64,000 nucleotides of DNA from Algibacter luteus. GTDB taxonomy: Bacteria; Bacteroidota; Bacteroidia; Flavobacteriales; Flavobacteriaceae. How positions within the stretch are numbered: position 1 is the stretch's first letter; every line of letters starts with the position of its first letter. Under the pieces are notes generated by a model. That model worked only from the letters and a program-made list of their open reading frames with translations, made no database searches and had not been told where the DNA came from. Shown piece by piece: positions 9,082 through 16,904 of the stretch. The stretch is from the NCBI RefSeq assembly GCF_900141715.1, contig NZ_FQYK01000003.1, forward strand, positions 351,847-415,846, written 5' to 3'. The position numbers and the translations under genes were made by a program.

Positions 9082-9927
9082 ATGATTCGAAACATAGTAC
9101 TTTTATTATTAGTGATACCTTTTATTTCTTTCGCTCAGGAAGTAAGTAAAGAACAACTTATGGCTGCAAAAACAGCTAATAATTTTGTTTATGAAGGCAA
9201 CGAATTATTAGAAGATGAAGATTTCGTTTCAGCAGAAATGGCCTACCGTAAAGCCATTGCTAAACAATATTCAACCGAAGCCGGAGCTTACAACTTAGGG
9301 ACATCTTATATTAAAAGTGGCAATTTTGACGAAGCATTATACCGTCTAGAACAAGCCACAAAAATTGCAAATTCTAAATCAGAAAAACACAAAGCCTTTC
9401 ATAATATTGGTAATCTTTTAATGGAAAATAAAAAGTGTATGGAAGCTGTTGAAGCCTATAAAAATGCACTAAGAAATAATCCTGCCGATGATGAAACACG
9501 ATACAATTTAGGTGTTGCTAAAAAATGCGCTGAACAACAACAGGATCAAGACGACCAGAATAAGGACGACAAAAAAGATCAAGAAAAGAAAGACGACAAT
9601 AAAGAAAATCAAGATAAAGAGAATCAAGAAAATAAAGACCAAGAGGGCGATAATAAAGACGATAAAAAGGAAGAAGGCGACGAAGATAAAAAGGAAGGTG
9701 AAGACGAAAAAGATGATGAAGGGAAGCCTAAGGATGAAGAAAAAGATAAAGGTAAAGGTGATGAAGACAAGAAAAAGGAACAGCCAAAGCCGCAACCTGG
9801 TCAGTTGTCTCCGCAGCAAATAAAAAACTTGTTAGAAGCTATGAATAATCAGGAACAAAAAGTTCAGGAAAAAATGAATGCTGAAAAACAAAAAGGTGTT
9901 AAAATAAAAACTGAAAAAGACTGGTAA
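9082..9927 (+). CDS. batC: BatC, TPR protein with charged low-complexity tail
   Basis: A 281-residue exported protein with a signal peptide (1-18, ending FAQ), three TPR-like repeats over ~30-150 and then about 90 residues made almost only of D, E, K, N and Q. The end (SPQQIKNLLEAMNNQEQ) is the conserved BatC C-terminal motif. TPRs suggest a scaffold role in the periplasm for the BatA/B complex. The low-complexity DNA is open in other frames and on the opposite strand, which gives false ORFs of ~100 codons there. Confidence 0.88.
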   Translation: MIRNIVLLLLVIPFISFAQEVSKEQLMAAKTANNFVYEGNELLEDEDFVSAEMAYRKAIAKQYSTEAGAYNLGTSYIKSGNFDEALYRLEQATKIANSKSEKHKAFHNIGNLLMENKKCMEAVEAYKNALRNNPADDETRYNLGVAKKCAEQQQDQDDQNKDDKKDQEKKDDNKENQDKENQENKDQEGDNKDDKKEEGDEDKKEGEDEKDDEGKPKDEEKDKGKGDEDKKKEQPKPQPGQLSPQQIKNLLEAMNNQEQKVQEKMNAEKQKGVKIKTEKDW

Positions 9928-9949
9928 ATAAACCTTGAAGATAGATTCC

Positions 9950-9984
9950 GTATTGTCATGCTAACCGCAGTCAAAGCATTTCGA
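9950..9984 (+). repeat. Degenerate copy of a short dispersed repeat
   Basis: The stretch containing GTCATGCTAACCGCAGTCAA and AGCATTTCGA resembles a GTCATGCTGA(A/G)CGCAGTCGAAGCATCTC-like sequence that I recall as common between genes in flavobacteria. It is divergent here and occurs once in the window, so the assignment rests on memory rather than on comparison within the window. Confidence 0.35.
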
Positions 9985-9994
9985 TTTAATAATA

Positions 9995-11764
9995 ATGATA
10001 ATTAAAAAATACATATACATATTAGTAATACTCGTTTCAGCTTCTGCTTGGGCGCAAGTCAATTTTGATGCTAAAGTGAGCAAAAACAAACTTGGTGTTA
10101 ATGAGCGTCTGCGTATTGATTTTGAAATGAATCAAGATGGAGATAATTTTGTGCCGCCAGATTTTGTTGGTTTTACGGTAGTTGGTGGGCCAAATCAATC
10201 AGTAAGTAATTCTTGGATTAACGGAAAACGATCGTTTAAAAAAACCTATACATATTTTTTAGCACCTAAAAAGCGTGGTGAATTTACAATTTCGCAGGCT
10301 ACTATTAGTATAGAGGGAGAAACTTATAAAACGACACCTATAAAAATTCAAGTTACTGCTGCGGTAGATATTCCGAAAGACCCGAACGATCCAACTTATT
10401 TGGCTTCAGAAAACATTCATCTGGTTGCAGAAATTTCAAAAACAAACCCGTATTTAAACGAAGCCATTACGGTTGTTTATAAGCTTTATGTATCGCCTAA
10501 AATTGCAGTTGATAACTGGAATGAATTGGACACGCCTAGATATAACGACTTTTGGAGTCAGAATATAAATACTCAAGGTCAAAAAGTTCAAAATGGAATA
10601 TACAATGGTGAAGATTATCGCTATTTAGTTTTAAGAAAAACCGTTTTATATCCGCAGAAAACAGGAAAACTTAATATTGAGCCATTAACATTAGATATTT
10701 CAATGCGTGTACCATCAAACCGTCGAGATATCTTTGGAAGTCTATTAATGACTCGAATTAACAGAACGGTTTCAGCCGGAAATAAAACCATAAATGTAAA
10801 AGCTTTGCCTGAAAAAGGAAAACCTGTAGATTTTACTGGTGCTGTTGGTGATTTCGACTTAAATGTCACAGCCTCTAAAACAGAATTGGATGCTACTGAA
10901 TCACTTCAAGTTAAGGTAAATGTTGAAGGTAATGGAAATTTAAAATTATTTAAACTTCCTAAAATTTCGCTTCCAAGTTCTTTAGAGGTTTATGAACCCG
11001 AACATAGTGAAAACGTAAAAACAAATTTAGCCGGCATGCAAGGTAGTATTACGGATAGTTATACGGTAGTGCCACAGTTTAAAGGTAAATATCCAATTCC
11101 AAGCATTTCATTTTCATATTTTGATTTAAAAACAGAATCTTACAAAAGGCTGTCTTCCAACGAAATTGTAATTAATGTTTTAAATGGACCTTCTAATAAC
11201 GCGTCTTCAAATGAAAGTGCTGTAACTGCTAATAACAAACAAGCGGTCGTTTTAAATAGCGATCAGTTTGCTTTTATAAAAACCAAGACGAATTTTGTGG
11301 ATGCGAAAACAGAATATTTTTTCAAAACCAAACTGTTTTGGAGTTTATTATTGGTGCCTTTTTTAGCAATTCCGTTGGCTATTTTTATTCGCAAAAAGAA
11401 AGTAGCGAGAGATGCCGATGTTTATGGAAACCGTATTAGAAAAGCTGATAGATTAGCACGCAAATACTTAAGTAATGCTAAGAAATCTTTAGGCCAAAAA
11501 GAAGCATTTTACATTGCTTTAGAAAAGGCTTTACACAACTATTTAAAGGCTAAACTACACATTGAAACTAGCGATTTAAGTAAAGATAAAATTAATAATT
11601 TGTTAGATGGTAAGGGTGTTGAAGCAAGTGTCATTAAAGATTTTGAAAGCATTTTAGAACGTTGTGAGTTGGCACGTTATACACCTATAGATATTGTAAC
11701 CATGCAAGAAGATTATGAGAAGGCAGCAAAAACAATTTCTTTAATAGATAAACAAGCACGTTAA
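9995..11764 (+). CDS. batD: BatD, large beta-rich envelope protein
   Basis: A 589-residue protein with a signal peptide (1-20, ending AWAQ), several immunoglobulin-like beta domains and one membrane segment near residues 440-462 followed by a ~120-residue helical cytoplasmic tail. The N-terminal pattern NKLGVNERLRIDFEMN and the GPNQS block are typical of BatD (formerly DUF11/oxygen tolerance). It is presumably anchored in the inner membrane with its beta domains in the periplasm, bound to BatA/B. The start ATG follows a 67-bp gap that carries a degenerate dispersed repeat (see 9950-9984). Confidence 0.9.
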   Translation: MIIKKYIYILVILVSASAWAQVNFDAKVSKNKLGVNERLRIDFEMNQDGDNFVPPDFVGFTVVGGPNQSVSNSWINGKRSFKKTYTYFLAPKKRGEFTISQATISIEGETYKTTPIKIQVTAAVDIPKDPNDPTYLASENIHLVAEISKTNPYLNEAITVVYKLYVSPKIAVDNWNELDTPRYNDFWSQNINTQGQKVQNGIYNGEDYRYLVLRKTVLYPQKTGKLNIEPLTLDISMRVPSNRRDIFGSLLMTRINRTVSAGNKTINVKALPEKGKPVDFTGAVGDFDLNVTASKTELDATESLQVKVNVEGNGNLKLFKLPKISLPSSLEVYEPEHSENVKTNLAGMQGSITDSYTVVPQFKGKYPIPSISFSYFDLKTESYKRLSSNEIVINVLNGPSNNASSNESAVTANNKQAVVLNSDQFAFIKTKTNFVDAKTEYFFKTKLFWSLLLVPFLAIPLAIFIRKKKVARDADVYGNRIRKADRLARKYLSNAKKSLGQKEAFYIALEKALHNYLKAKLHIETSDLSKDKINNLLDGKGVEASVIKDFESILERCELARYTPIDIVTMQEDYEKAAKTISLIDKQAR

Positions 11765-11765
11765 C

Positions 11766-12524
11766 ATGAAACGAATATTATATATACTATCTTTTTTGTT
11801 ATGTTTAAGTGTTTTTGCACAAAATCAAGCTCAGTTTGATAAGGCAAATGCGTTGTATAATGATGGTAAATATGCTGAAGCCATCGATAATTACATGGCT
11901 ATTCTTGAAACCGGAAAGCATTCTTCAGATTTGTATTTCAATTTAGCAAATGCCCATTATAAACTTAATAATATAGCTCCGAGTATCTATTATTATGAAA
12001 AAGCATTATTGCTAAATCCGAATGATACTGATATCGAGAATAATATAGCCTTTGCAAAAAATATGACTATTGATGCCATAGATGTTGTTCCTGATGCAGG
12101 TTTTTCAAAATTGTTAAATACAACGACAAATAAAATGACTTTTGATAATTGGTCTAAACTCTCTGTAGCTTTAGTATTTGTATTCGTCATGTTGTTTTTG
12201 GTATATTATTTTGCTTATTCAACTTTAAAAAAGAGGCTCGCATTTATTGGGAGTATTTCTGCATTAATACTAATGTTTATAACATTGGCGTTTGCGTTTC
12301 ATAAGTATAATCTTGATAAAATAGATAATCCTGCAATTATTTTTGCTCAAGAAAGTAAAGTAAGAAGTAACCCAAATTCCAGAAGCGAAGAATCGTTTAG
12401 GTTACATGAAGGCACTAAAGTCCAGGTCGTTGAAGCTTATAATGACTGGAATAAAATTAAACTTTCAGACGGCAAAACAGGCTGGATAATTTCTAAAGAC
12501 TTAAAACTGTTGAAGGATTTTTAA
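11766..12524 (+). CDS. batE: BatE, TPR protein with two membrane segments and an SH3 domain
   Basis: A 252-residue protein: signal peptide (1-18, ending VFAQ), TPR repeats over ~20-100, two membrane segments at ~138-155 and ~164-181, then a bacterial SH3-like domain (residues ~195-250, VRSNPNS...GTKVQVVEAYNDWNKI...GWI). This is the standard BatE architecture. It starts one base after the batD stop and closes the Bat operon. The SH3 domain faces the periplasm by the positive-inside rule and could touch peptidoglycan. Confidence 0.9.
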   Translation: MKRILYILSFLLCLSVFAQNQAQFDKANALYNDGKYAEAIDNYMAILETGKHSSDLYFNLANAHYKLNNIAPSIYYYEKALLLNPNDTDIENNIAFAKNMTIDAIDVVPDAGFSKLLNTTTNKMTFDNWSKLSVALVFVFVMLFLVYYFAYSTLKKRLAFIGSISALILMFITLAFAFHKYNLDKIDNPAIIFAQESKVRSNPNSRSEESFRLHEGTKVQVVEAYNDWNKIKLSDGKTGWIISKDLKLLKDF

Positions 12525-12557
12525 AAATAATTTAACAATATTATCAGAATCATGTAT

Positions 12558-12565
12558 TATATTTG
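12558..12565 (+). promoter_or_regulatory. -7 box upstream of the small membrane protein and SulP operon
   Basis: TATATTTG is a perfect match to the Bacteroidota -7 consensus, 20 bp before the ATG at 12585. No clear TTTG is seen at -33. It would start the carbonic anhydrase/SulP transcript independently of the bat operon. Confidence 0.5.
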
Positions 12566-12584
12566 TGGTTTCAATTTTTAATTT

Positions 12585-12869
12585 ATGATTAAAAACATTA
12601 TTGCAATTTTCTTTTCTGTAATTCTTTTGGCGCTTATAGCGGCACCTGCTATTATTATTGCAATAGACGATTCAGTAGATACTTCTATAATTTACAGTGT
12701 TTCAGAAGAAGAAGAAACTACAAAAATTAAATTACAATCTCCACAAGACCTTTTTGATTCAGAGCGTTTGTTTGAGTTTAATAATTTAGAAACCATTGTG
12801 TATTTCTTCAAAAAATACCCCAAACCTCATTTAAATTTAATTTCCCCGCCCCCCGAGTTTCACATATAA
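12585..12869 (+). CDS. Small single-pass membrane protein, unknown function
   Basis: A 94-residue protein with one hydrophobic segment (about residues 3-27, either a signal anchor or an uncleaved signal peptide), an acidic patch EEEE and a proline-rich end. I do not recognise a family. The gene has its own -7 box and lies directly before the SulP transporter, so it may be an accessory subunit of that transporter or a co-regulated envelope protein. The AT-rich gap to the SulP gene (94 bp) shows no terminator. Confidence 0.6.
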   Translation: MIKNIIAIFFSVILLALIAAPAIIIAIDDSVDTSIIYSVSEEEETTKIKLQSPQDLFDSERLFEFNNLETIVYFFKKYPKPHLNLISPPPEFHI

Positions 12870-12963
12870 TAATTTCAGATTTATAGACCATTTAGGTCTT
12901 AATTAATTATTTACTTACAGCTTTTGGTATGAAAAATTCCCAAGAGCAATAATTTATTATAAT

Positions 12964-14556
12964 ATGTTTAAAACTATTAAGAATGACTTGCCAGCGAGTA
13001 TAGTCGTATTTTTTGTTGCATTACCATTATGTTTAGGTATTGCATTAGCTAGTGGAGCTCCACTTTTTTCAGGGTTAATTGCAGGTATTATTGGCGGAAT
13101 TATTGTTGGATCATTAAGTGGTTCTAAAATAGGAGTTAGTGGTCCTGCTGCAGGTTTAGCGGCTATTGTATTGGCAGCAATTGCTACATTAGGTAGCTAT
13201 GAGAATTTTTTAGTTGCCGTTGTTTTAGGTGGAATAATCCAAATAATATTTGGAATTTTAAAAGCGGGAGTTATTGGATATTATTTCCCATCATCAGTTA
13301 TTAAAGGAATGCTAACCGGTATTGGGATTATCATTATTTTAAAACAGATACCTCATTTTTTAGGGTATGATTCTGATCCTGAAGGGGACTTTGCATTTAT
13401 TCAAGTTGATGGAGAAAATACATTCTCTGAAATAATCAACACCATTAATCACATCCAACTTGGATCGGCTATTATAGGTATAATTAGTTTAGCAATCTTA
13501 TTGCTTTGGGATAAGGTATTATCTAAAAAAGGAAAAATATTTCAGTTAGTACAAGGGCCATTGGTTGCTGTGGTAGTTGGTATTATTTTTTACGCATTAA
13601 CGCAATCGCACGAAACGCTTTCAATTGCTCAATCGCATTTGGTAAGTGTACCTGTTCCTGAAGATACTGCATCTTTTTTAGGTCAGTTTAGTTTTCCTAA
13701 TTTCTCGGTGATAACAAACCCAGATGTTTGGATAATCGCTTTTACCATTGCACTTGTGGCAAGTTTAGAAACCTTGTTATGTGTTGAAGCGACTGATAAG
13801 TTAGACCCGCATAAAAACGTAACCCCAACCAATAGAGAGTTATTAGCTCAAGGTACTGGAAACATTATTTCTGGTATGATTGGCGGGTTGCCAATAACTC
13901 AGGTTATTGTTAGAAGTTCGGCGAATATACAATCTGGTGGGCGTAGTAAAGCCTCTGCCATTATACATGGTTTTTTCCTGTTAACTTCTATCATATTAAT
14001 CCCTAGATTGCTAAATATGATACCGCTTTCGGTTTTAGCGGCTATATTATTAATTGTTGGTTATAAGCTTGCAAAACCTGCATTATTTAAAAAAATGTAT
14101 AATTTAGGATGGAAGCAATCCATTCCATTTAACGTCACTGTTCTAGGAATTGTGTTTATTGATTTACTTTACGGTATCGGTCTTGGATTAGCAGTTGGAA
14201 TTGTTGTAATACTTTTAAAAAGTTATCAAAACTCTCACTTCTTGCATATTGAAGACAAAAGTAACGGCAAACACAGAATTAAAATGACGCTTGCAGAAGA
14301 AGTAACATTTTTTAATAAAGGTGCTATTTTAAAAGAGTTAGACAGCTTACCTAGAGATACTTATTTAGAGTTAAATCTATTAAATACGAGATACTTGGAT
14401 AATGATATCATTGAGATTCTTGAAGATTTTCTTTTTAAAGCTAAAGAGCGAAATATTGATATAAAGCTAGTATCTAAACGTGGTGTTGAAGAAAACCCAG
14501 AAAGCTTCATCAGATTCTTCAATGAAAGACCAAAATCAAGTTTAAGTTTAAGCTAA
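12964..14556 (+). CDS. SulP (SLC26) family anion transporter, probably for bicarbonate
   Basis: A 530-residue SulP permease with 12-14 hydrophobic segments. It has the N-terminal signature LPLCLGIALASGAPLFSGLI and the SulP core GVSGPAAGLAAIV, plus a short STAS-like C-terminal domain from ~440. SulP proteins carry sulfate, bicarbonate or other anions. Two genes downstream is a beta-carbonic anhydrase, and no sulfur-assimilation gene is nearby, so bicarbonate uptake is the likelier role (inference). The gene order SulP-Usp-carbonic anhydrase implies one operon, with 10 bp between this and the next gene. Confidence 0.85.
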   Translation: MFKTIKNDLPASIVVFFVALPLCLGIALASGAPLFSGLIAGIIGGIIVGSLSGSKIGVSGPAAGLAAIVLAAIATLGSYENFLVAVVLGGIIQIIFGILKAGVIGYYFPSSVIKGMLTGIGIIIILKQIPHFLGYDSDPEGDFAFIQVDGENTFSEIINTINHIQLGSAIIGIISLAILLLWDKVLSKKGKIFQLVQGPLVAVVVGIIFYALTQSHETLSIAQSHLVSVPVPEDTASFLGQFSFPNFSVITNPDVWIIAFTIALVASLETLLCVEATDKLDPHKNVTPTNRELLAQGTGNIISGMIGGLPITQVIVRSSANIQSGGRSKASAIIHGFFLLTSIILIPRLLNMIPLSVLAAILLIVGYKLAKPALFKKMYNLGWKQSIPFNVTVLGIVFIDLLYGIGLGLAVGIVVILLKSYQNSHFLHIEDKSNGKHRIKMTLAEEVTFFNKGAILKELDSLPRDTYLELNLLNTRYLDNDIIEILEDFLFKAKERNIDIKLVSKRGVEENPESFIRFFNERPKSSLSLS

Positions 14557-14566
14557 AAAAATTAAA

Positions 14567-15349
14567 ATGAAAAATAAATATAAAATATTAGTGCTTTCAG
14601 ATGTCAATAATTATACAGAAATCATTCTGAAAAACGCGGTAAGTCTTGCTAAAATGATAGATGGGGAAATCGAGTTATTATGCATCAAAAAACCAGCAGA
14701 AATTGTAAAAGAAGATAACCAGTTATCGGCAATGCGAACAATTAATCAAAAACACTTCGCGGTAGATAAAAAAATACAAAAATTGGTAAATTCTTTTTCT
14801 AAAGATTATAACATAAATATCAATTATACACTATCTTATGGAAATGTAAAACAAGAGATTAATAAGCATATAAAGAAACACCAGCCTGATGTAGTTGTAT
14901 TAGGAAAAAGAAAATCTAAATTATTAAAGTTAGTTGGAGATAAGATTACAAAGCATGTTCTGAAAAAACATAAAGGTGCTGTAATGTTGTCTTCATTAGA
15001 AAATATTTTAGAGCCTGAGAACAACATTGCATTAGGCATGCTAAACGAAATGGAAGATTCTTTAGAGTTTGCAAAACGTTTAACACAAAAAACTCAGAAG
15101 CCAATAAAATCATTTAAATTGGTAAATAAAATAGAGACTGAAAATCATTCGATAAATAATAATAAAGACACTGTTGAGTATGTTTTTGAAGAAAATGAAA
15201 ATGTAATCAGTAACCTTTCAAATTATCTATTAAAAAGTAATATCAACTTATTATTTGTGAATAGAGAAAAAATAAATAACAAGTGTGAAAAGCATCTTAT
15301 AAAATCGGGAGACGATAAAGTAGATGTTTCATTACTCTTAACAGCATAA
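14567..15349 (+). CDS. Universal-stress-protein-like protein
   Basis: A 260-residue cytoplasmic protein. The first ~145 residues have the alpha/beta pattern of UspA (KILVLSDVNNYTEIIL, then PDVVVLGKRKSK and GAVMLSS), and a second, weaker half follows, as in tandem-Usp proteins. The nucleotide-binding GxxGxxGS motif of ATP-binding Usps is absent (LGKRKSKLLKLVGD instead), so ATP binding is doubtful. Its position between the SulP transporter and carbonic anhydrase suggests it regulates or stabilises that module; this is inference. Confidence 0.65.
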   Translation: MKNKYKILVLSDVNNYTEIILKNAVSLAKMIDGEIELLCIKKPAEIVKEDNQLSAMRTINQKHFAVDKKIQKLVNSFSKDYNININYTLSYGNVKQEINKHIKKHQPDVVVLGKRKSKLLKLVGDKITKHVLKKHKGAVMLSSLENILEPENNIALGMLNEMEDSLEFAKRLTQKTQKPIKSFKLVNKIETENHSINNNKDTVEYVFEENENVISNLSNYLLKSNINLLFVNREKINNKCEKHLIKSGDDKVDVSLLLTA

Positions 15350-15396
15350 TATATTTCAATAATTTAAAAACATTAATTAAAAACAAATAATTCATT

Positions 15397-16026
15397 ATGA
15401 AAGCACATACTAGAGAAACACAAGCCACCATGACTCCCGAGAAGTCAATTCGATTTTTAAAAGAAGGGAATTTAAGATTCCAACAAAACCTAAAGGCTAA
15501 CAGAAATCTATTAGAGCAAGTAAATGATACTAGCGATGGGCAATTTCCTTTTGCTACCATTTTAAGTTGTATAGATTCTAGAGTATCTGCAGAATTGGTA
15601 TTCGACCAAGGTTTAGGCGATATTTTCAGTGTTCGTATTGCGGGTAACTTTGTAAACGAGGATATTTTAGGAAGCATGGAATTTGCTTGTAAATTGGCGG
15701 GCACAAAGCTTATTGTTGTATTAGGGCATACTGCTTGTGGCGCAGTAAAAGGTGCTTGCGACGATGCGAAATTAGGAAACCTTACTAAGCTAATCGAAAA
15801 AATAACACCAGCGGTAAAAGCAACGCCAGAACCTAAAGACGCAAGTTTAAGAAACTCTAAGAATTTAGATTTCGTAGATTCTGTTGCAAAAAAGAATGTA
15901 GAATTAACTATTGAAAGAATACATCAAGAAAGTCCTGTGCTATCAGAGATGGAAAAAAATGGCGAGATAAAAATTATAGGTGCTATGTATGATATTAATA
16001 CAGGAGCCGTTGATTTTTACGAATAG
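15397..16026 (+). CDS. Beta-class carbonic anhydrase
   Basis: A 209-residue enzyme that interconverts CO2 and bicarbonate. The zinc ligands and catalytic dyad of the beta class are visible: Cys58, Asp60 and Arg62 in SCIDSR, and His111 and Cys114 in GHTACGAVKGACD. No signal peptide is seen, so it acts in the cytoplasm. Together with the SulP transporter upstream it would capture imported bicarbonate or leaking CO2 and supply anaplerotic carboxylases. It is separated by 47 bp from the Usp-like gene and by 7 bp from the next gene. Confidence 0.93.
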   Translation: MKAHTRETQATMTPEKSIRFLKEGNLRFQQNLKANRNLLEQVNDTSDGQFPFATILSCIDSRVSAELVFDQGLGDIFSVRIAGNFVNEDILGSMEFACKLAGTKLIVVLGHTACGAVKGACDDAKLGNLTKLIEKITPAVKATPEPKDASLRNSKNLDFVDSVAKKNVELTIERIHQESPVLSEMEKNGEIKIIGAMYDINTGAVDFYE

Positions 16027-16033
16027 CATTTAA

Positions 16034-16717
16034 ATGGTAAACTATATTCTAAACATTAAAGTAAATCTGGTGGCATTAACTATGGTGTTGATGCTGCCAA
16101 TTTATGCCCAATCTCAAGATAGTAATTTTGGTAATTGGCTTATTTATATTGGTAACAAAAAATTAAACAATAATTGGAATCTACACCACGAAGTTCAATA
16201 TAGAAATTATAATGCCATTGGCGACTTAGAACAACTGCTTCTAAGAACAGGTTTAGGTTATACGTTCAACAATAGTAAAAACAATCTTTTACTGGGTTAC
16301 GGTTATATACTTTCTGAAAACTATTTAGGCAATACAGATGAAAAAATTTCGGTAAACGAACACCGTATATTCCAACAATTTATTACAAAACAAAATTTTA
16401 ATAAGTTTTCACTACAACACCGATATCGATTTGAACAACGATTTGTAGAATCGGATTTTAAAATGAGATGGCGTTATTTTTTAGGGCTAAATGTACCTTT
16501 TTGTGTAAGTGAAGATCAAACCAGTAAATTGTACTTCTCAGCGTATAATGAAATATTTTTGAATACCAAATCATCAGTTTTCGACAGAAACAGGTTATAT
16601 GGTGGCATAGGCTATAACATCAACAAAAACATAAGAGTTGAAGCTGGATATATGAATCAGTTTTTTGAAACCAGTAGTCGAGATCAGTTTAATATCTTAA
16701 CCTTTGTAAACTTCTAG
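16034..16717 (+). CDS. DUF2490 outer-membrane beta-barrel protein
   Basis: A 227-residue protein with an N-terminal signal (to about residue 27, QSQ) and alternating amphipathic strands typical of DUF2490: GNWLIYIGNKKL, HHEVQYRNY, RTGLGYTF, EHRIFQQF, HRYRFEQRF and a final aromatic NILTFVNF. The C-terminal phenylalanine fits a barrel recognised by the Bam machinery. It is the last gene of the carbonic-anhydrase operon and is followed by a terminator. Its substrate is unknown; an anion pore is possible from the context only. Confidence 0.8.
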   Translation: MVNYILNIKVNLVALTMVLMLPIYAQSQDSNFGNWLIYIGNKKLNNNWNLHHEVQYRNYNAIGDLEQLLLRTGLGYTFNNSKNNLLLGYGYILSENYLGNTDEKISVNEHRIFQQFITKQNFNKFSLQHRYRFEQRFVESDFKMRWRYFLGLNVPFCVSEDQTSKLYFSAYNEIFLNTKSSVFDRNRLYGGIGYNINKNIRVEAGYMNQFFETSSRDQFNILTFVNF

Positions 16718-16737
16718 AAAAGAAGAATGACAGAATT

Positions 16738-16771
16738 AAAAAGCTAATACTTTGGTAATAGCTTTTTTTTT
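16738..16771 (+). terminator. Terminator of the carbonic-anhydrase operon
   Basis: AAAAAGCTA (16738-16746) pairs with TAGCTTTTT (16759-16767), and the stem runs into a tract of nine T. Confidence 0.75.
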
Positions 16772-16904
16772 GCCTCAATAACAATTAACTTAGAAAATTA
16801 ATATTAAATTTCAGTAATGAAATGCGTTATATCAATCGAGTTTGGAAGAATGGTAAGGTTGTGAACGAAAATATTTCACTTAATAAAACACTAAAATTTA
16901 TCAA

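Noticed and set aside
9508-9823. ~100-codon ORFs in another plus frame and on the minus strand inside batC
   Set aside because: They come from the GA-rich low-complexity stretch coding for the D/E/K/N/Q tail of BatC; their products are simple repeats of K/I/R or F/I/V, as expected for shadows.
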